This document shows, piece after piece, positions 1 through 8,626 of a stretch of 64,000 bases of DNA. Numbering within the stretch: the first letter of the stretch is position 1; each line of letters starts with the position of its first letter. Origin of the DNA: Pseudonocardia ammonioxydans (GTDB lineage Bacteria; Actinomycetota; Actinomycetes; Mycobacteriales; Pseudonocardiaceae); NCBI RefSeq assembly GCF_900115005.1, contig NZ_FOUY01000011.1, forward strand, positions 1-64,000, written 5' to 3'. The notes under the pieces are model-generated. The model ran no database searches. It worked only from the letters and a program-made list of their open reading frames with translations, and had not been told where the DNA came from. A program made the position numbers and the translations under genes.

Positions 1-104
1 TGGGTAAGGCTCCCAGGAGATGACTGGGTTGATAGGCCGGAGATGGAAGCCCTGTGAGGGGTTGTGAGTTGACCGGTACTAATAGGCCGAGGGCTTGCCA
101 TGAC
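1..104 (+). rRNA. 23S ribosomal RNA, 3' end (partial)
   Basis: The segment holds the conserved 3'-terminal part of a large-subunit rRNA, including the GACCGGTACTAAT block at about 71-83 that precedes the 3' end in bacterial 23S genes. The gene starts outside the window. The exact 3' end was placed by comparison with the usual distance from this block and may be off by a few bases. The 5S gene follows about 100 nt later, the usual order in an rrn operon. Confidence 0.93.
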
Positions 105-207
105 ATGTTGTTCGCATCCACTGTGTGACCCTGAGTCCACAACCATGGTTTGTGTGGTTGTGCTCGGTCCCTGACCTGTGTGGGTTGGGGTTTTGTTTTG
201 GATAGTG

Positions 208-326
208 TTGTCGGTGGTTATGGCGGTAGGGGAACGCCCGGTCCCATTCCGAACCCGGTAGCTAAGCCTTCCTGCGCCGATGGTACTGCACTCGACAGGG
301 TGTGGGAGAGTAGGTCACTGCCGACA
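208..326 (+). rRNA. 5S ribosomal RNA
   Basis: About 119 nt with the conserved core CCATTCCGAACCCGG near 243-258 and closing ends TGTCGG (209-214) and CCGACA (321-326) that pair to form helix I. It lies directly downstream of the 23S 3' end and upstream of a terminator, so it is the last gene of an rrn operon. Confidence 0.95.
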
Positions 327-336
327 TTCAACCTCA

Positions 337-386
337 GAAAGGGGAGCCTGCAACGGTGCTGTCACCGTGCGGGCTCCCCTTTTTTT
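337..386 (+). terminator. Intrinsic terminator of the rrn operon
   Basis: A long hairpin has arms beginning GGGGAGCC (341) and ending GGCTCCCC (372-379), extended by CACGGTG-type pairing, with a loop near 358-363, followed by a run of seven T residues. It is 11 nt past the 5S gene. This is the clearest Rho-independent terminator in the window. Confidence 0.93.
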
Positions 387-481
387 CGTGTGTCTGCGGT
401 CGTTCCCGCCACAGCTGGGGGACGGACGCTCTGTGCGGTCGCCGACCGCGGAAGTGACGGTGTCGTTTGTACCCTGAACAC

Positions 482-3436
482 GTGACTGACGGGGAACGTC
501 CCGGCGGCGGCCGGGAAGGCGAGGAACGCCGACGCCCTGAGCGGAGCGGCGGCCGCGGAGCCCGCGCCGGCTCGGGATGGTCGCAGGGGTCGGACGACCG
601 GCGACGCAGCGGCGGACGCCGGAACGACGATGACCGCCCGCGACGCGATGACCGCCCGCGACGCGACGACCGCGGTGAGCGGCGGGGCGGAGGCCCGGAC
701 CGGGACGGGTATCGCGGCCGTGGCGATCGCCGCGACGGCGGGCGACCGGGCGCGGACCGCGGCGGCCGGAGCGCCGGCCAGGACCGCAGCGGCGGCTACG
801 GCGAGCGGCGCCGCGACGGAGACCGACGTGACCGGCCGTCCGGTGGACGTCGGGACGACTCCTACGGTGACCGCGGTGGCCGGCCGTTCGAGCGCCGCTC
901 GGATCGCGGTGGCGACGGCCCTACGACGAACGACCGTGGTGATCGTCGATTCGGTGGTCGTGACGACCGCGGCGACCGGCGGCCCGGTGGTGGCCGCGCT
1001 GGTGAGGACCGCCCGTACCGCGGTGGCGGAGGCCGGGACGACCGTCCCGGCTCGTTCCGGGCGCGCCAGGAACGCGACGGCGGCGGCTTCCGTGGGCGTG
1101 ACGACCGGCCGTCTCGCGGACGCGACGACCGTGGCGATCGTCCGTTCCGGGGCCGCGACGACCGCGGCGGCGGTTCGCGCCGCGACGACCGTGGTGAGCG
1201 GTCGTACCGGGGTCGCGACGACCGCCGGGAGGGCTCGTTCGGCGGTCGCGACGATCGTGGGAGCCGCCCGCACCGTGACGACCGTGGTGAGCGGTCGTAC
1301 CCGGGCCGCGATGACCGCCGTGAGGGTTCGTTCGGCGGTCGGGACGACCGTGGGGGCCGCCCGCACCGTGGCGATCGCGGGGACCGGCCGTACCAGGGCC
1401 GTGACGACCGTGGTGGCTCGCCCCGGGGCCGCGACGACCGCGGGGACCGGCCGTACCGGGGCCGTGACGACCGCCGTGAGGGCTCCTTCGGCGGTCGTGA
1501 CGACCGGCGTCCGTCCCGTGCGCGGGACGACCGGGGTGAGCGTTCGTCCGACAGCCGTGAGCGCCGCCCCTTCCGGGACGGTGGGCCCCGCAGGGAGGGC
1601 TCGTTCGGTGGCCGCGACGACATCCGTGGCCGTGATGACCGCAGCGCGAGGCCGTCGCGGGACAGCGATGGCGGCGGCCGGAACGACCGGCGTGACCGTG
1701 ACGACCGGCGGGACCGGGGCTCGTACCGCGACCGCGACGACCGCGGGTTCGGTGGCCGTCGCGGCCCCGGCGGCGACGACGACCGGTCACGCGCGGCCCG
1801 CGGTGACCGTGGCGGACGGCCGTTCCGCGACGACGCGAGCCGGGGAGGCCCGCCCCGGGGCGGCGAGCGTGACGGGAGGCCGTCCCGCGACCGTGACCGC
1901 TTCCGGGACGACGACCGGGGCCACACCGTCCAGGAGCAGGACCCCCGGCCCACCGCCGGAGGGGAGCGCACGGACCCGGTGGCTGCGGAGCAGACCAGCC
2001 GCTACGACCGTGACGACCTCCCGCCGGCTGAGCAGGTCGGTCCGGTGCGTCCCCGCCGCGACCAGCGCCCCGCCGACGATTCCGGCGGGTCTGACGAGCC
2101 CGGCGAGGCCGTCGGGGTGGATCCGGCCGGTGCACAGCCGGCGGACACGGCTGCCGTCGGCCCGGCCGTGGGCGAGCAGCCCACCGGACCCGCCGCGGAG
2201 GCGAACGGCCGATCGGGCGGCGACGACCGCGCAGAGCAGCGGCCCCGCCGTCGTCCCGAGCAGTGGGAGGACCGCCGGGCCCGTGGTCCGCGCACGGACC
2301 GGCGCCGCGACGACCGGCCCGGCCGGGGTGACGACCGGCGTGAGCGCGGTGGGCGTCCCCGCCGGGTGCCCGAGGCGGCCGAACGCACCATGGTCGTCGA
2401 GCCCGAGCTCCCGGACTCGATCTCGGCGTCGGAGCTGGACGCGAGCGTCCGGCGCGACCTGCGGGGGCTGCAGAAGGAGACCGCGGAGTCGGTCGCCCGG
2501 CACCTCGTCGCGGCCGGTGTCCTTGTGGACGAGGAACCCGAGCTCGCGCTCGAACACGTCCGCTACGCCCGGCGGCGCGCGTCGCGCATCGCCGTGGTGC
2601 GCGAGGCGGCGGGCATCGTCGCCTACCACGCGGGGGAGTGGAACGAGGCGCTCGGCGAGTTCCGCGCGTCCCGCCGGATGGGCGGCGGTCCCGGGCACGT
2701 CCACGTCATGGCGGACATCGAGCGGGCACTGGGACGCCCCGAGCGGGCCCTCGACCTCGCCCGGAGCCCGGAGGCCCGGGATCTCGGTACCGAGGAGCGG
2801 ATCGAGCTGCTGATCGTCGCGGCCGGTGCACGGCGTGACCTCGGGGAGGTCGAGGCCGCCGTCGTCGGGCTGCAGGTTCCCGAGCTCGAGGCGTCCCGCC
2901 GCGATCCCTGGAGCGCGCGGCTGTTCTACGCGTTCGCCGACAACCTGCTCGCCGCAGGACGGGAGTCCGAGGCCGTCGAGTGGTTCGTGCACGCCCACGA
3001 TGCGGACACCGACGGCCGGACCGACGCGGCGCACCGCATCGCCGAGCTGACCGGCGAGGAGCTGCCCGGCCTCGAGGAGGACGAGCTGTCCGTCGCCTTC
3101 GAGGACGTCCCGGTCGACGAGCTGCACGGCGAGATCCACAACGGCGACGAGGTCCACGGCGACGGTGAGGTCCACGGCGGCGTGAGCCACGGTGGCGAGA
3201 GCGACGGTGCCGGCGACACCATCGGCAGCGACCGGGACGACGCCGACGACGCCGACGACGGCGTGCCGGCGACCTCCACCGAGGCCGCCGTCGTCGACGG
3301 GCCGACCGCCCTCGAGGAGTCCGGCGACGACACCGGCGAGGACCGAGACGGCTCCACGGACGGCACGGGGCCCGCCGAGGCCGACGTACCGGGGGACGAC
3401 CCCGGTCCGGAGGACCCGACGGCGGAGCGCGGATGA
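482..3436 (+). CDS. Giant Arg/Asp/Gly-repeat protein with C-terminal TPR-like domain (Rv1691-like position)
   Basis: The product is about 984 aa. Residues 1 to about 480 are an extreme low-complexity tract of R, D, G and E built from dozens of GRDDRG/RDDR-type units. A proline- and acid-rich linker follows (about 490-630), then a helical TPR-like region (about 638-860, with pieces such as AGEWNEALGEFRASRR and LLAAGRESEAVEWF) and a very acidic tail. The TPR part and the position before the HAD phosphatase match the conserved actinobacterial Rv1691 slot. The repeats resemble RGG-type RNA-binding disordered regions, which is inference. A TTG at 467 is a possible earlier start; GTG 482 is preferred. 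The stop overlaps the next gene's ATG. Confidence 0.8.
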   Translation: MTDGERPGGGREGEERRRPERSGGRGARAGSGWSQGSDDRRRSGGRRNDDDRPRRDDRPRRDDRGERRGGGPDRDGYRGRGDRRDGGRPGADRGGRSAGQDRSGGYGERRRDGDRRDRPSGGRRDDSYGDRGGRPFERRSDRGGDGPTTNDRGDRRFGGRDDRGDRRPGGGRAGEDRPYRGGGGRDDRPGSFRARQERDGGGFRGRDDRPSRGRDDRGDRPFRGRDDRGGGSRRDDRGERSYRGRDDRREGSFGGRDDRGSRPHRDDRGERSYPGRDDRREGSFGGRDDRGGRPHRGDRGDRPYQGRDDRGGSPRGRDDRGDRPYRGRDDRREGSFGGRDDRRPSRARDDRGERSSDSRERRPFRDGGPRREGSFGGRDDIRGRDDRSARPSRDSDGGGRNDRRDRDDRRDRGSYRDRDDRGFGGRRGPGGDDDRSRAARGDRGGRPFRDDASRGGPPRGGERDGRPSRDRDRFRDDDRGHTVQEQDPRPTAGGERTDPVAAEQTSRYDRDDLPPAEQVGPVRPRRDQRPADDSGGSDEPGEAVGVDPAGAQPADTAAVGPAVGEQPTGPAAEANGRSGGDDRAEQRPRRRPEQWEDRRARGPRTDRRRDDRPGRGDDRRERGGRPRRVPEAAERTMVVEPELPDSISASELDASVRRDLRGLQKETAESVARHLVAAGVLVDEEPELALEHVRYARRRASRIAVVREAAGIVAYHAGEWNEALGEFRASRRMGGGPGHVHVMADIERALGRPERALDLARSPEARDLGTEERIELLIVAAGARRDLGEVEAAVVGLQVPELEASRRDPWSARLFYAFADNLLAAGRESEAVEWFVHAHDADTDGRTDAAHRIAELTGEELPGLEEDELSVAFEDVPVDELHGEIHNGDEVHGDGEVHGGVSHGGESDGAGDTIGSDRDDADDADDGVPATSTEAAVVDGPTALEESGDDTGEDRDGSTDGTGPAEADVPGDDPGPEDPTAERG

Positions 3437-4428
3437 CCGACGACCTGCTGTCCCACCACGACGTCCTGCTCGCCGACCTCGACGGCACGCTGTACCGGGG
3501 AGCCGACGTCATCCCCGGCGCCGTCGACGCCGTGCGCGGTGCCGCGGACCGGGGCGTGCCGACGGTCTACGTCACCAACAACGCCTCCCGCAGCCCGTCC
3601 GCGGTCGCCGCGCACCTGGCCGAGCTGGGCTTCCCGGCCGACGTCGCGGACGTGCGCACCAGCTCCCAGGCCGCGGCGACGATGCTCGCCGAGCAGCTTC
3701 CGGCCGGCGCGTCGGTGCTCGTCGTGGGGGCGGCCGCGCTCGCCGACGAGGTCCGGGCCCGGGGGCTCACGGTCACCGCCGACGCCGACGCCGCGGCGGC
3801 CGTCGTCCAGGGCCACTCCCCGGACACCGGCTGGCGGCAGCTGGCCGACGCCGTCGTCGCGATCCGGGGCGGTGCGCGCTGGATCGCGACCAACGTCGAC
3901 GCCACGCTGCCGACCGAGCGGGGTCCGCTGCCCGGCAACGGTTCGATGGTGCAGGTCGTCCGCACGGCGTCCGGGGCCGAGCCGCAGGTCGCCGGCAAGC
4001 CGGCCGCGCGGCTGCTGCGCGAGGCGCAGGGGCCTGCGGTGCGGCCGCTGGTGGTCGGTGACCGGCTCGACACCGACATCGAGGGCGCCCACGCCCTCGG
4101 TGCGCCGTCGCTGATGGTGCTCACCGGGGCGAGCGGCCCGGCCGACCTGCTCGCGGCGCCGCCGGAGCTGCGCCCGACCTACCTCGGCACGGACCTGGCC
4201 GCGCTCACCCGCCACCCGGACGAGCTGGTGCCCGGCCCGCGCCCGGGCTGGCAGGTCGACGCCGGTGCCGACGGGTTGCGGCTGTCCGGCGACGGCACGT
4301 CCGCCGAGCCCGTCACCGACGCGCTGCGGGCGCTCTGCGCGGCCGCCTGGCAGCAGGGCGCGGTGCGGGTCACCGCGGAGGGCGGTGCCGCCGGCCGTGC
4401 CCTCGCGCAGCTCGGGCTCGGGAGCTGA
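3433..4428 (+). CDS. HAD-IIA family phosphatase (Rv1692-like, glycerol-3-phosphate phosphatase type)
   Basis: The 331-aa protein has the HAD nucleophile motif ADLDGTLYRG near residues 14-23 (D15, D17), a threonine/asparagine-rich motif II (VYVTNNASRSP), a lysine in AGKPAARLLREA, and the acid motif VVGDRLDTDIEGA. This is the cap-type IIA (NagD-like) subfamily. The M. tuberculosis homologue in the same place, Rv1692, is a glycerol-3-phosphate phosphatase, so a role in recycling lipid-derived glycerol phosphate is likely. A C-terminal extension of about 60 aa follows the HAD fold. Translation is probably coupled to the preceding gene by an ATGA overlap. Confidence 0.88.
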   Translation: MTDDLLSHHDVLLADLDGTLYRGADVIPGAVDAVRGAADRGVPTVYVTNNASRSPSAVAAHLAELGFPADVADVRTSSQAAATMLAEQLPAGASVLVVGAAALADEVRARGLTVTADADAAAAVVQGHSPDTGWRQLADAVVAIRGGARWIATNVDATLPTERGPLPGNGSMVQVVRTASGAEPQVAGKPAARLLREAQGPAVRPLVVGDRLDTDIEGAHALGAPSLMVLTGASGPADLLAAPPELRPTYLGTDLAALTRHPDELVPGPRPGWQVDAGADGLRLSGDGTSAEPVTDALRALCAAAWQQGAVRVTAEGGAAGRALAQLGLGS

Positions 4429-4545
4429 GATCGCCGCGCCCGGCGACCGCGCGGCGCCGACCGCTCCGGTGGCGCCCTGCGGTCCGCCGGCTGTCGGGGC
4501 GGTCGACTACCGTGGCCGCGAGAACCCCGTCCCCGAGGATCATCG

Positions 4546-4752
4546 ATGACCGTTCCCACCCCCGGCCCGCGTCCGGGTGACCCACGGCCGCCGGACGAGC
4601 GCCCGGTCGCCGCGCTGCGTGCCGACGTCGAGGAGGCCGTCGCCGGGCTCGACGGGCTCGACGCCCGCCCGGTGGCCGAGCACCCGGCCGCGTTCGAACG
4701 GGTGCACAGCGCGCTCGGGCGGGCACTGAGCGCCGGGTCGGAGCGGGGCTGA
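4546..4752 (+). CDS. Small conserved hypothetical protein (Rv1693-like)
   Basis: A 68-aa reading frame starts at ATG 4546, downstream of a TACCGT hexamer, and ends 2 nt before tlyA. The protein is proline- and acid-rich at the N terminus and has an amphipathic stretch (VAALRADVEEAVAGLDGLD) that could form a helix. No catalytic motif is visible. M. tuberculosis also has a tiny gene (Rv1693) between the HAD phosphatase and tlyA, which supports it being real. Function is unknown. Confidence 0.65.
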   Translation: MTVPTPGPRPGDPRPPDERPVAALRADVEEAVAGLDGLDARPVAEHPAAFERVHSALGRALSAGSERG

Positions 4753-4754
4753 GC

Positions 4755-5576
4755 GTGGCGCCCACTCGTGCGCGGCTGGACTCCGAGCTCGTCCGGCGCA
4801 AGCTCGCCCGCTCGCGCGGGCAGGCGGCCGAACTGATCGCGGAGGGCCGGGTCACCGTGAACGGCCTGCCCGCCGCGAAGCCGGCGACGTTCGTCGAGCG
4901 GGACACCCCGGTCGTCGTGAAGGCCGGCACCGGGGAGCCCGAGTGGGCCTCCCGCGGCGCGAAGAAGCTGCTCGGGGCGCTGGAGGTGTTCACCGACGTC
5001 GATCCGGCCGGGCGCCGCTGCCTCGACGCCGGGGCGTCGACCGGTGGGTTCACCGACGTCCTGCTCAGCCGGGGAGCCCGCCAGGTCGTGGCCGCCGACG
5101 TCGGCTACGGCCAGCTGGTCTGGCGGCTGCAGTCCGACGACCGCGTCGACGTCCACGACCGCACGAACGTCCGGGCGCTGGACGCCGAGCAGATCGGCGG
5201 GCCGGTCACCCTGGTGGTGGCCGACCTGTCGTTCATCTCGCTGCGCACGGTCCTGCCCGCGCTCGCCGCCTGCACCGCACCCGGCGGGGACCTGTTGCCG
5301 ATGGTGAAACCGCAGTTCGAGGTGGGGCGCCGGCGGCTGGGCTCGGGCGGGGTCGTCCGGAGCCCGCAGCTGCGGGTGGAGGCCCTGCGCGACGTCGCGA
5401 CCGTCGCGACCGGCCTCGGCCTGGGGGTGCTCGGTGCGACGGCGAGCCCGCTGCCGGGCCCGTCCGGGAACGTCGAGTACTTCCTGCACCTGCGCCGCAC
5501 GGCCGGTGACGACCCGGGTCCCGAGCCGGATGCGGAGGCGATGCTCGCCACCGCCGTCGCGGACGGACCCGCATGA
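4755..5576 (+). CDS. tlyA: 16S/23S rRNA 2'-O-methyltransferase TlyA
   Basis: The 273-aa protein begins with an S4 RNA-binding domain (RLDSELVRRKLARSRGQAAE, VTVNG) followed by a FtsJ-type SAM methyltransferase with motif I LDAGASTGGFTDVLL (about residue 90), ADLSFISL and KPQFEVGR. TlyA methylates ribose of C1409 in 16S and C1920 in 23S rRNA, and its loss gives capreomycin resistance in mycobacteria. It starts with GTG just after the small upstream gene and overlaps the NAD kinase gene by an ATGA junction. Length is normal for the family. Confidence 0.95.
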   Translation: MAPTRARLDSELVRRKLARSRGQAAELIAEGRVTVNGLPAAKPATFVERDTPVVVKAGTGEPEWASRGAKKLLGALEVFTDVDPAGRRCLDAGASTGGFTDVLLSRGARQVVAADVGYGQLVWRLQSDDRVDVHDRTNVRALDAEQIGGPVTLVVADLSFISLRTVLPALAACTAPGGDLLPMVKPQFEVGRRRLGSGGVVRSPQLRVEALRDVATVATGLGLGVLGATASPLPGPSGNVEYFLHLRRTAGDDPGPEPDAEAMLATAVADGPA

Positions 5577-6484
5577 GAGAGATCCTGCTGATCCTGCACA
5601 CCGGCCGGCCGGCGAACCGGAAGACCGCCGTGCACGTCATGAGCGAGCTCAGCCGGCTCGGCCTGCGCAACCGGGTACTCGTCGACGAGTGGGCCGAGCT
5701 CGGCGCGGACCCGGACCTGCCGGACGGGCCGGCGCCCGTCCAGGTCCCGGCCGGGCCGGACGCCGCCCGTGGTGCGGAGGCGGTGCTCGTCCTCGGTGGT
5801 GACGGCACCCTGCTGCGTGCCGCCGACGTGGCCCGTCCGGCGGGTGTCCCGCTGCTCGGGGTGAACCTCGGGCACGTCGGCTTCCTCGCCGAGGCCGAGG
5901 AGGACACCCTCGACGAGACCCTGGAGAAGCTCGCGGCCGGCGACTACGAGGTGGAGGAACGCACCACCCTGCAGGCGCTGGTCCGGTCGAACGGGGAGGT
6001 CCTGGGCCGGACCTGGGCGCTCAACGAGGCGGTCGTCGAGAAGACCACGCGCGGGCGGATCCTCGAGGTGGTGCTGGAGGTGGACGGGCGGCCGGTGTCG
6101 TCGTTCGGGTGCGACGGCGTGCTGTGCTCGACCCCGACCGGGTCCACGGCGTATGCGTTCTCCGCGGGCGGGCCGCTGATCTGGCCCCAGGTGCACGCGC
6201 TGCTCGTGGTGCCGAGCAACGCCCACGCGTTGTTCGCCCGGCCGCTGGTGATCGCCCCGGAGAGTGCGGTGGCGATCGAGGTCTCGGCCGACGGGCCGGC
6301 CGCGGTGCTCGACTGCGACGGGCGGCGGACCTTCTCCGTCCCGCCCGGCGGCCGGGTGGAGCTGAGCCGCGCGGCGGAACCGGTGCGGATGGTCCGGCTC
6401 GCGGTGCAACCGTTCGCGGACCGGCTCGTGCGCAAGTTCGATCTTCCCGTGCGCGGCTGGCGCGGCCGCGTCTCGAACACCTGA
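5573..6484 (+). CDS. nadK: NAD kinase
   Basis: The 303-aa enzyme phosphorylates NAD to NADP in the cytosol. The family motifs are GGDGT at residues 75-79 (D77 is the general base), ALNEAVVEK, and TPTGSTAYAFSAGGP. It overlaps tlyA by 4 nt and precedes recN, the same order as Rv1694-Rv1696 in M. tuberculosis. The C terminus (PVRGWRGRVSNT) is short and unremarkable. Confidence 0.96.
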   Translation: MREILLILHTGRPANRKTAVHVMSELSRLGLRNRVLVDEWAELGADPDLPDGPAPVQVPAGPDAARGAEAVLVLGGDGTLLRAADVARPAGVPLLGVNLGHVGFLAEAEEDTLDETLEKLAAGDYEVEERTTLQALVRSNGEVLGRTWALNEAVVEKTTRGRILEVVLEVDGRPVSSFGCDGVLCSTPTGSTAYAFSAGGPLIWPQVHALLVVPSNAHALFARPLVIAPESAVAIEVSADGPAAVLDCDGRRTFSVPPGGRVELSRAAEPVRMVRLAVQPFADRLVRKFDLPVRGWRGRVSNT

Positions 6485-6526
6485 TCGCTTTTCGGCGCTG
6501 ACCGTTCGGCGCACGGAGGCGACCGC

Positions 6527-6542
6527 GCGAACATCCGTTCGG
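6527..6542 (+). promoter_or_regulatory. LexA (SOS-box-like) operator upstream of recN
   Basis: The 16-bp palindrome GCGAACATCCGTTCGG differs from the actinobacterial SOS consensus TCGAAC-N4-GTTCGA only at its outermost bases. It ends 55 bp before the preferred recN ATG. A second half-matching site, TCGAAC followed by GTAT and GGTC, lies at 6578-6593. LexA repression of recN is established in several bacteria; here it is inferred from the site. Confidence 0.7.
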
Positions 6543-6597
6543 CGTTCGGGTGTGTCGGCGGTTCCGGCTGTCGGTGTTCGAACGTATGGTCCCCCGC

Positions 6598-8436
6598 ATG
6601 TTGGCCGAGATGCGGATCCAGGGGCTCGGCGTGATCGACGACGCGACCCTGGAACTGGACCCGGGTCTGACCGTGCTCACCGGTGAGACCGGGGCGGGCA
6701 AGACCATGGTCGTGACCGGACTGCACCTGCTCGGCGGGGGGCGGGCCGAGTCGTCGCGGGTGTCCGCCGGGGCGAAGCGCGCGGTTGTCGAGGGGCGGTT
6801 CGTGGCGTCGCCCGGCGCGCTCGAGCTGGCCGAGGAGGTCGGTGCGGAGCCCGACGACGACGGTTCGCTCATCGCGGCGCGCACGGTGTCGGCCGACGGC
6901 CGGTCCCGCGCGCACCTCGGAGGCCGGTCCGTACCGAACGGGGTGCTGGGGCGGCTGGCCGAGGCCCAGCTGGCGGTGCACGGGCAGAACGACCAGCTGC
7001 GGCTGCTGCGCGGCTCGGACCAGCGTGCGCTGCTCGACCGCTTCGCCGGTGACCCGGTGGCCGTCCCGCTGGCGGCCTACAGGGCGCGGCGCGGTGCGTG
7101 GCTCGAGGTCACCGCCGAGCTGGCGGAACGCCGGGACAACGCCCGGCGGCTGGCCCAGGAGTCGGACATGCTGCGGCACGGACTGGCGGAGATCGAGGCC
7201 GTGGACCCGCAGCCCGGCGAGGACCGCGAGCTGGTCGAGCGCGCCCGCCGGATGGCGGAGGCCGACGACCTGCGGGCCGCCGCGGAGAGTGCCCGGGCGG
7301 CGCTGTCCGGTTCGGACGACGGCGAGTCGCCCGGCGCCGTCGGTCTCGCCGGGCAGGCGAAGGGGCTCGTCGAGGGCAGTGGTGACCCGGCGCTGGTGGA
7401 GCTGGGCCCGCGGCTGGCCGAGGCGGTCGCGGTCCTGGCCGACGTGACCGCGGAGCTGTCCGGCTACCTCGACCGGCTCGACGCCGACCCCGAGCAGCTG
7501 TCCCGGGTCCTCGAACGGCAGGCCGAGCTGAAGTCGCTCACCCGCAAGTACGCCGCGGACACCGACGGTGTGCTGGAGTGGGCGGCCTCGGCCCGTGAAC
7601 GCCTCGACGGGCTCGACACCTCCGACGAGGCGCTGGCCGAGCTGTCCCGGCGCCGGGACGAGCTGTCGGCCGAGCTGGCCGAGCGGGCCGCCGAGGTCAC
7701 GGCCGCCCGCACCGAGGCGGCCGGGCGGCTCGCCGAGGCGACCACCGCCGAGCTCGAGGGGCTGGCGATGAAGGACGCGCGGCTGCAGGTCGGTGTCGTG
7801 CCGCGGCCGGCGGGGGAGGGCCCGGTGCTCACGGTCGGCGGCCGGGAGTGCCACGCGGGGTCGGGCGGCGTCGACGAGGTGGAGATCCGGCTGGTCCCGC
7901 ACGCCGGCGCGACCGCCCAGCCGCTGCACAAGGGGGCCTCCGGCGGTGAGCTCTCCCGGGTGATGCTGGCGCTCGAGGTGGCACTCGCCGGGTCCGACCC
8001 GGTCCCGACCATGGTCTTCGACGAGGTCGACGCGGGGGTCGGCGGCCGGGCCGCGGTCGAGATCGGCCGCCGGCTGGCCCGGCTGGCCGAGCGGCACCAG
8101 GTGATCGTCGTGACGCACCTGCCGCAGGTCGCGGCGTATGCCGACCGGCACCTGGTCGTGCAGAAGGCCTCCGGCGCCGGGGTGACCCGTTCCAGTGTGC
8201 GGCGGCTGTCCGAGGAGGAACGCAGCCAGGAGCTCGCCCGGATGCTCGCCGGCATGGAGGACACCGACACCGGGCGGGCGCACGCCGAGGAGCTGCGCGC
8301 CGCTGCGACCGCGCACCGGGACGCCGACCGGGCGGCGGCCGCCCCGGCGGACCTCGCCCAGGCCCGGTCGCGCCGCGCCGGTGGCGCGCGCGGCGGCGGC
8401 CGGTCCCGGCGTCGCACGGTCGCGCAGGCCGGCTGA
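6598..8436 (+). CDS. recN: DNA repair protein RecN
   Basis: The 612-aa SMC-like ATPase acts in double-strand-break repair. It has Walker A GETGAGKT at residues 29-36, a central coiled coil rich in A, E and R, the ABC signature GGELSRVMLALEVAL near residue 450 and Walker B FDEVDAGVGG near 475. ATG 6598 (MLAEMRIQ) is preferred because the homologue begins at the same place; a GTG at 6550 would add 16 residues lying within the operator region. An SOS-box-like palindrome lies just upstream. The C-terminal tail of about 50 aa is basic and low-complexity. Confidence 0.95.
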   Translation: MLAEMRIQGLGVIDDATLELDPGLTVLTGETGAGKTMVVTGLHLLGGGRAESSRVSAGAKRAVVEGRFVASPGALELAEEVGAEPDDDGSLIAARTVSADGRSRAHLGGRSVPNGVLGRLAEAQLAVHGQNDQLRLLRGSDQRALLDRFAGDPVAVPLAAYRARRGAWLEVTAELAERRDNARRLAQESDMLRHGLAEIEAVDPQPGEDRELVERARRMAEADDLRAAAESARAALSGSDDGESPGAVGLAGQAKGLVEGSGDPALVELGPRLAEAVAVLADVTAELSGYLDRLDADPEQLSRVLERQAELKSLTRKYAADTDGVLEWAASARERLDGLDTSDEALAELSRRRDELSAELAERAAEVTAARTEAAGRLAEATTAELEGLAMKDARLQVGVVPRPAGEGPVLTVGGRECHAGSGGVDEVEIRLVPHAGATAQPLHKGASGGELSRVMLALEVALAGSDPVPTMVFDEVDAGVGGRAAVEIGRRLARLAERHQVIVVTHLPQVAAYADRHLVVQKASGAGVTRSSVRRLSEEERSQELARMLAGMEDTDTGRAHAEELRAAATAHRDADRAAAAPADLAQARSRRAGGARGGGRSRRRTVAQAG

Positions 8437-8471
8437 GGCCCCGCGGCGGCCGGGCCGGGCACGCGCGCCCG

Positions 8472-8497
8472 GCACGCCCGTACCCGGGTGGGCGTGT
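8472..8497 (+). terminator. Possible terminator hairpin after recN
   Basis: GCACGCCC (8472-8479) can pair with GGGCGTG (8490-8496) around a C/G-rich loop. No T-run follows, so this would be a weak or U-less terminator of the sort common in actinomycetes. It lies in the 190-nt gap between recN and steA. Confidence 0.35.
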
Positions 8498-8626
8498 ACG
8501 GCCGGCCCGGCGGGGGCGCACCGCGTCGCCCGTCGGCTCACCCGTACCGCCCGAGCCGGTGACGCTGTGGTCACGCTGCGGCGTGCCTGCGCCGTCCCGG
8601 CCGTCCCCGGTGTCACAGTGCGCTCC

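Noticed and set aside
467..481. TTG 467 as the start of the RDD-repeat gene.
   Set aside because: GTG 482 gives a less unusual N terminus, but the choice is not certain and both positions are noted.
862..1971. Long open frames on the minus strand and in the other plus frame through the RDD-repeat gene.
   Set aside because: They are shadows of a repetitive high-G+C codon pattern; their translations are low-complexity, such as SSRPPNEPSRRSS, with no family match, and no ribosome binding site fits.
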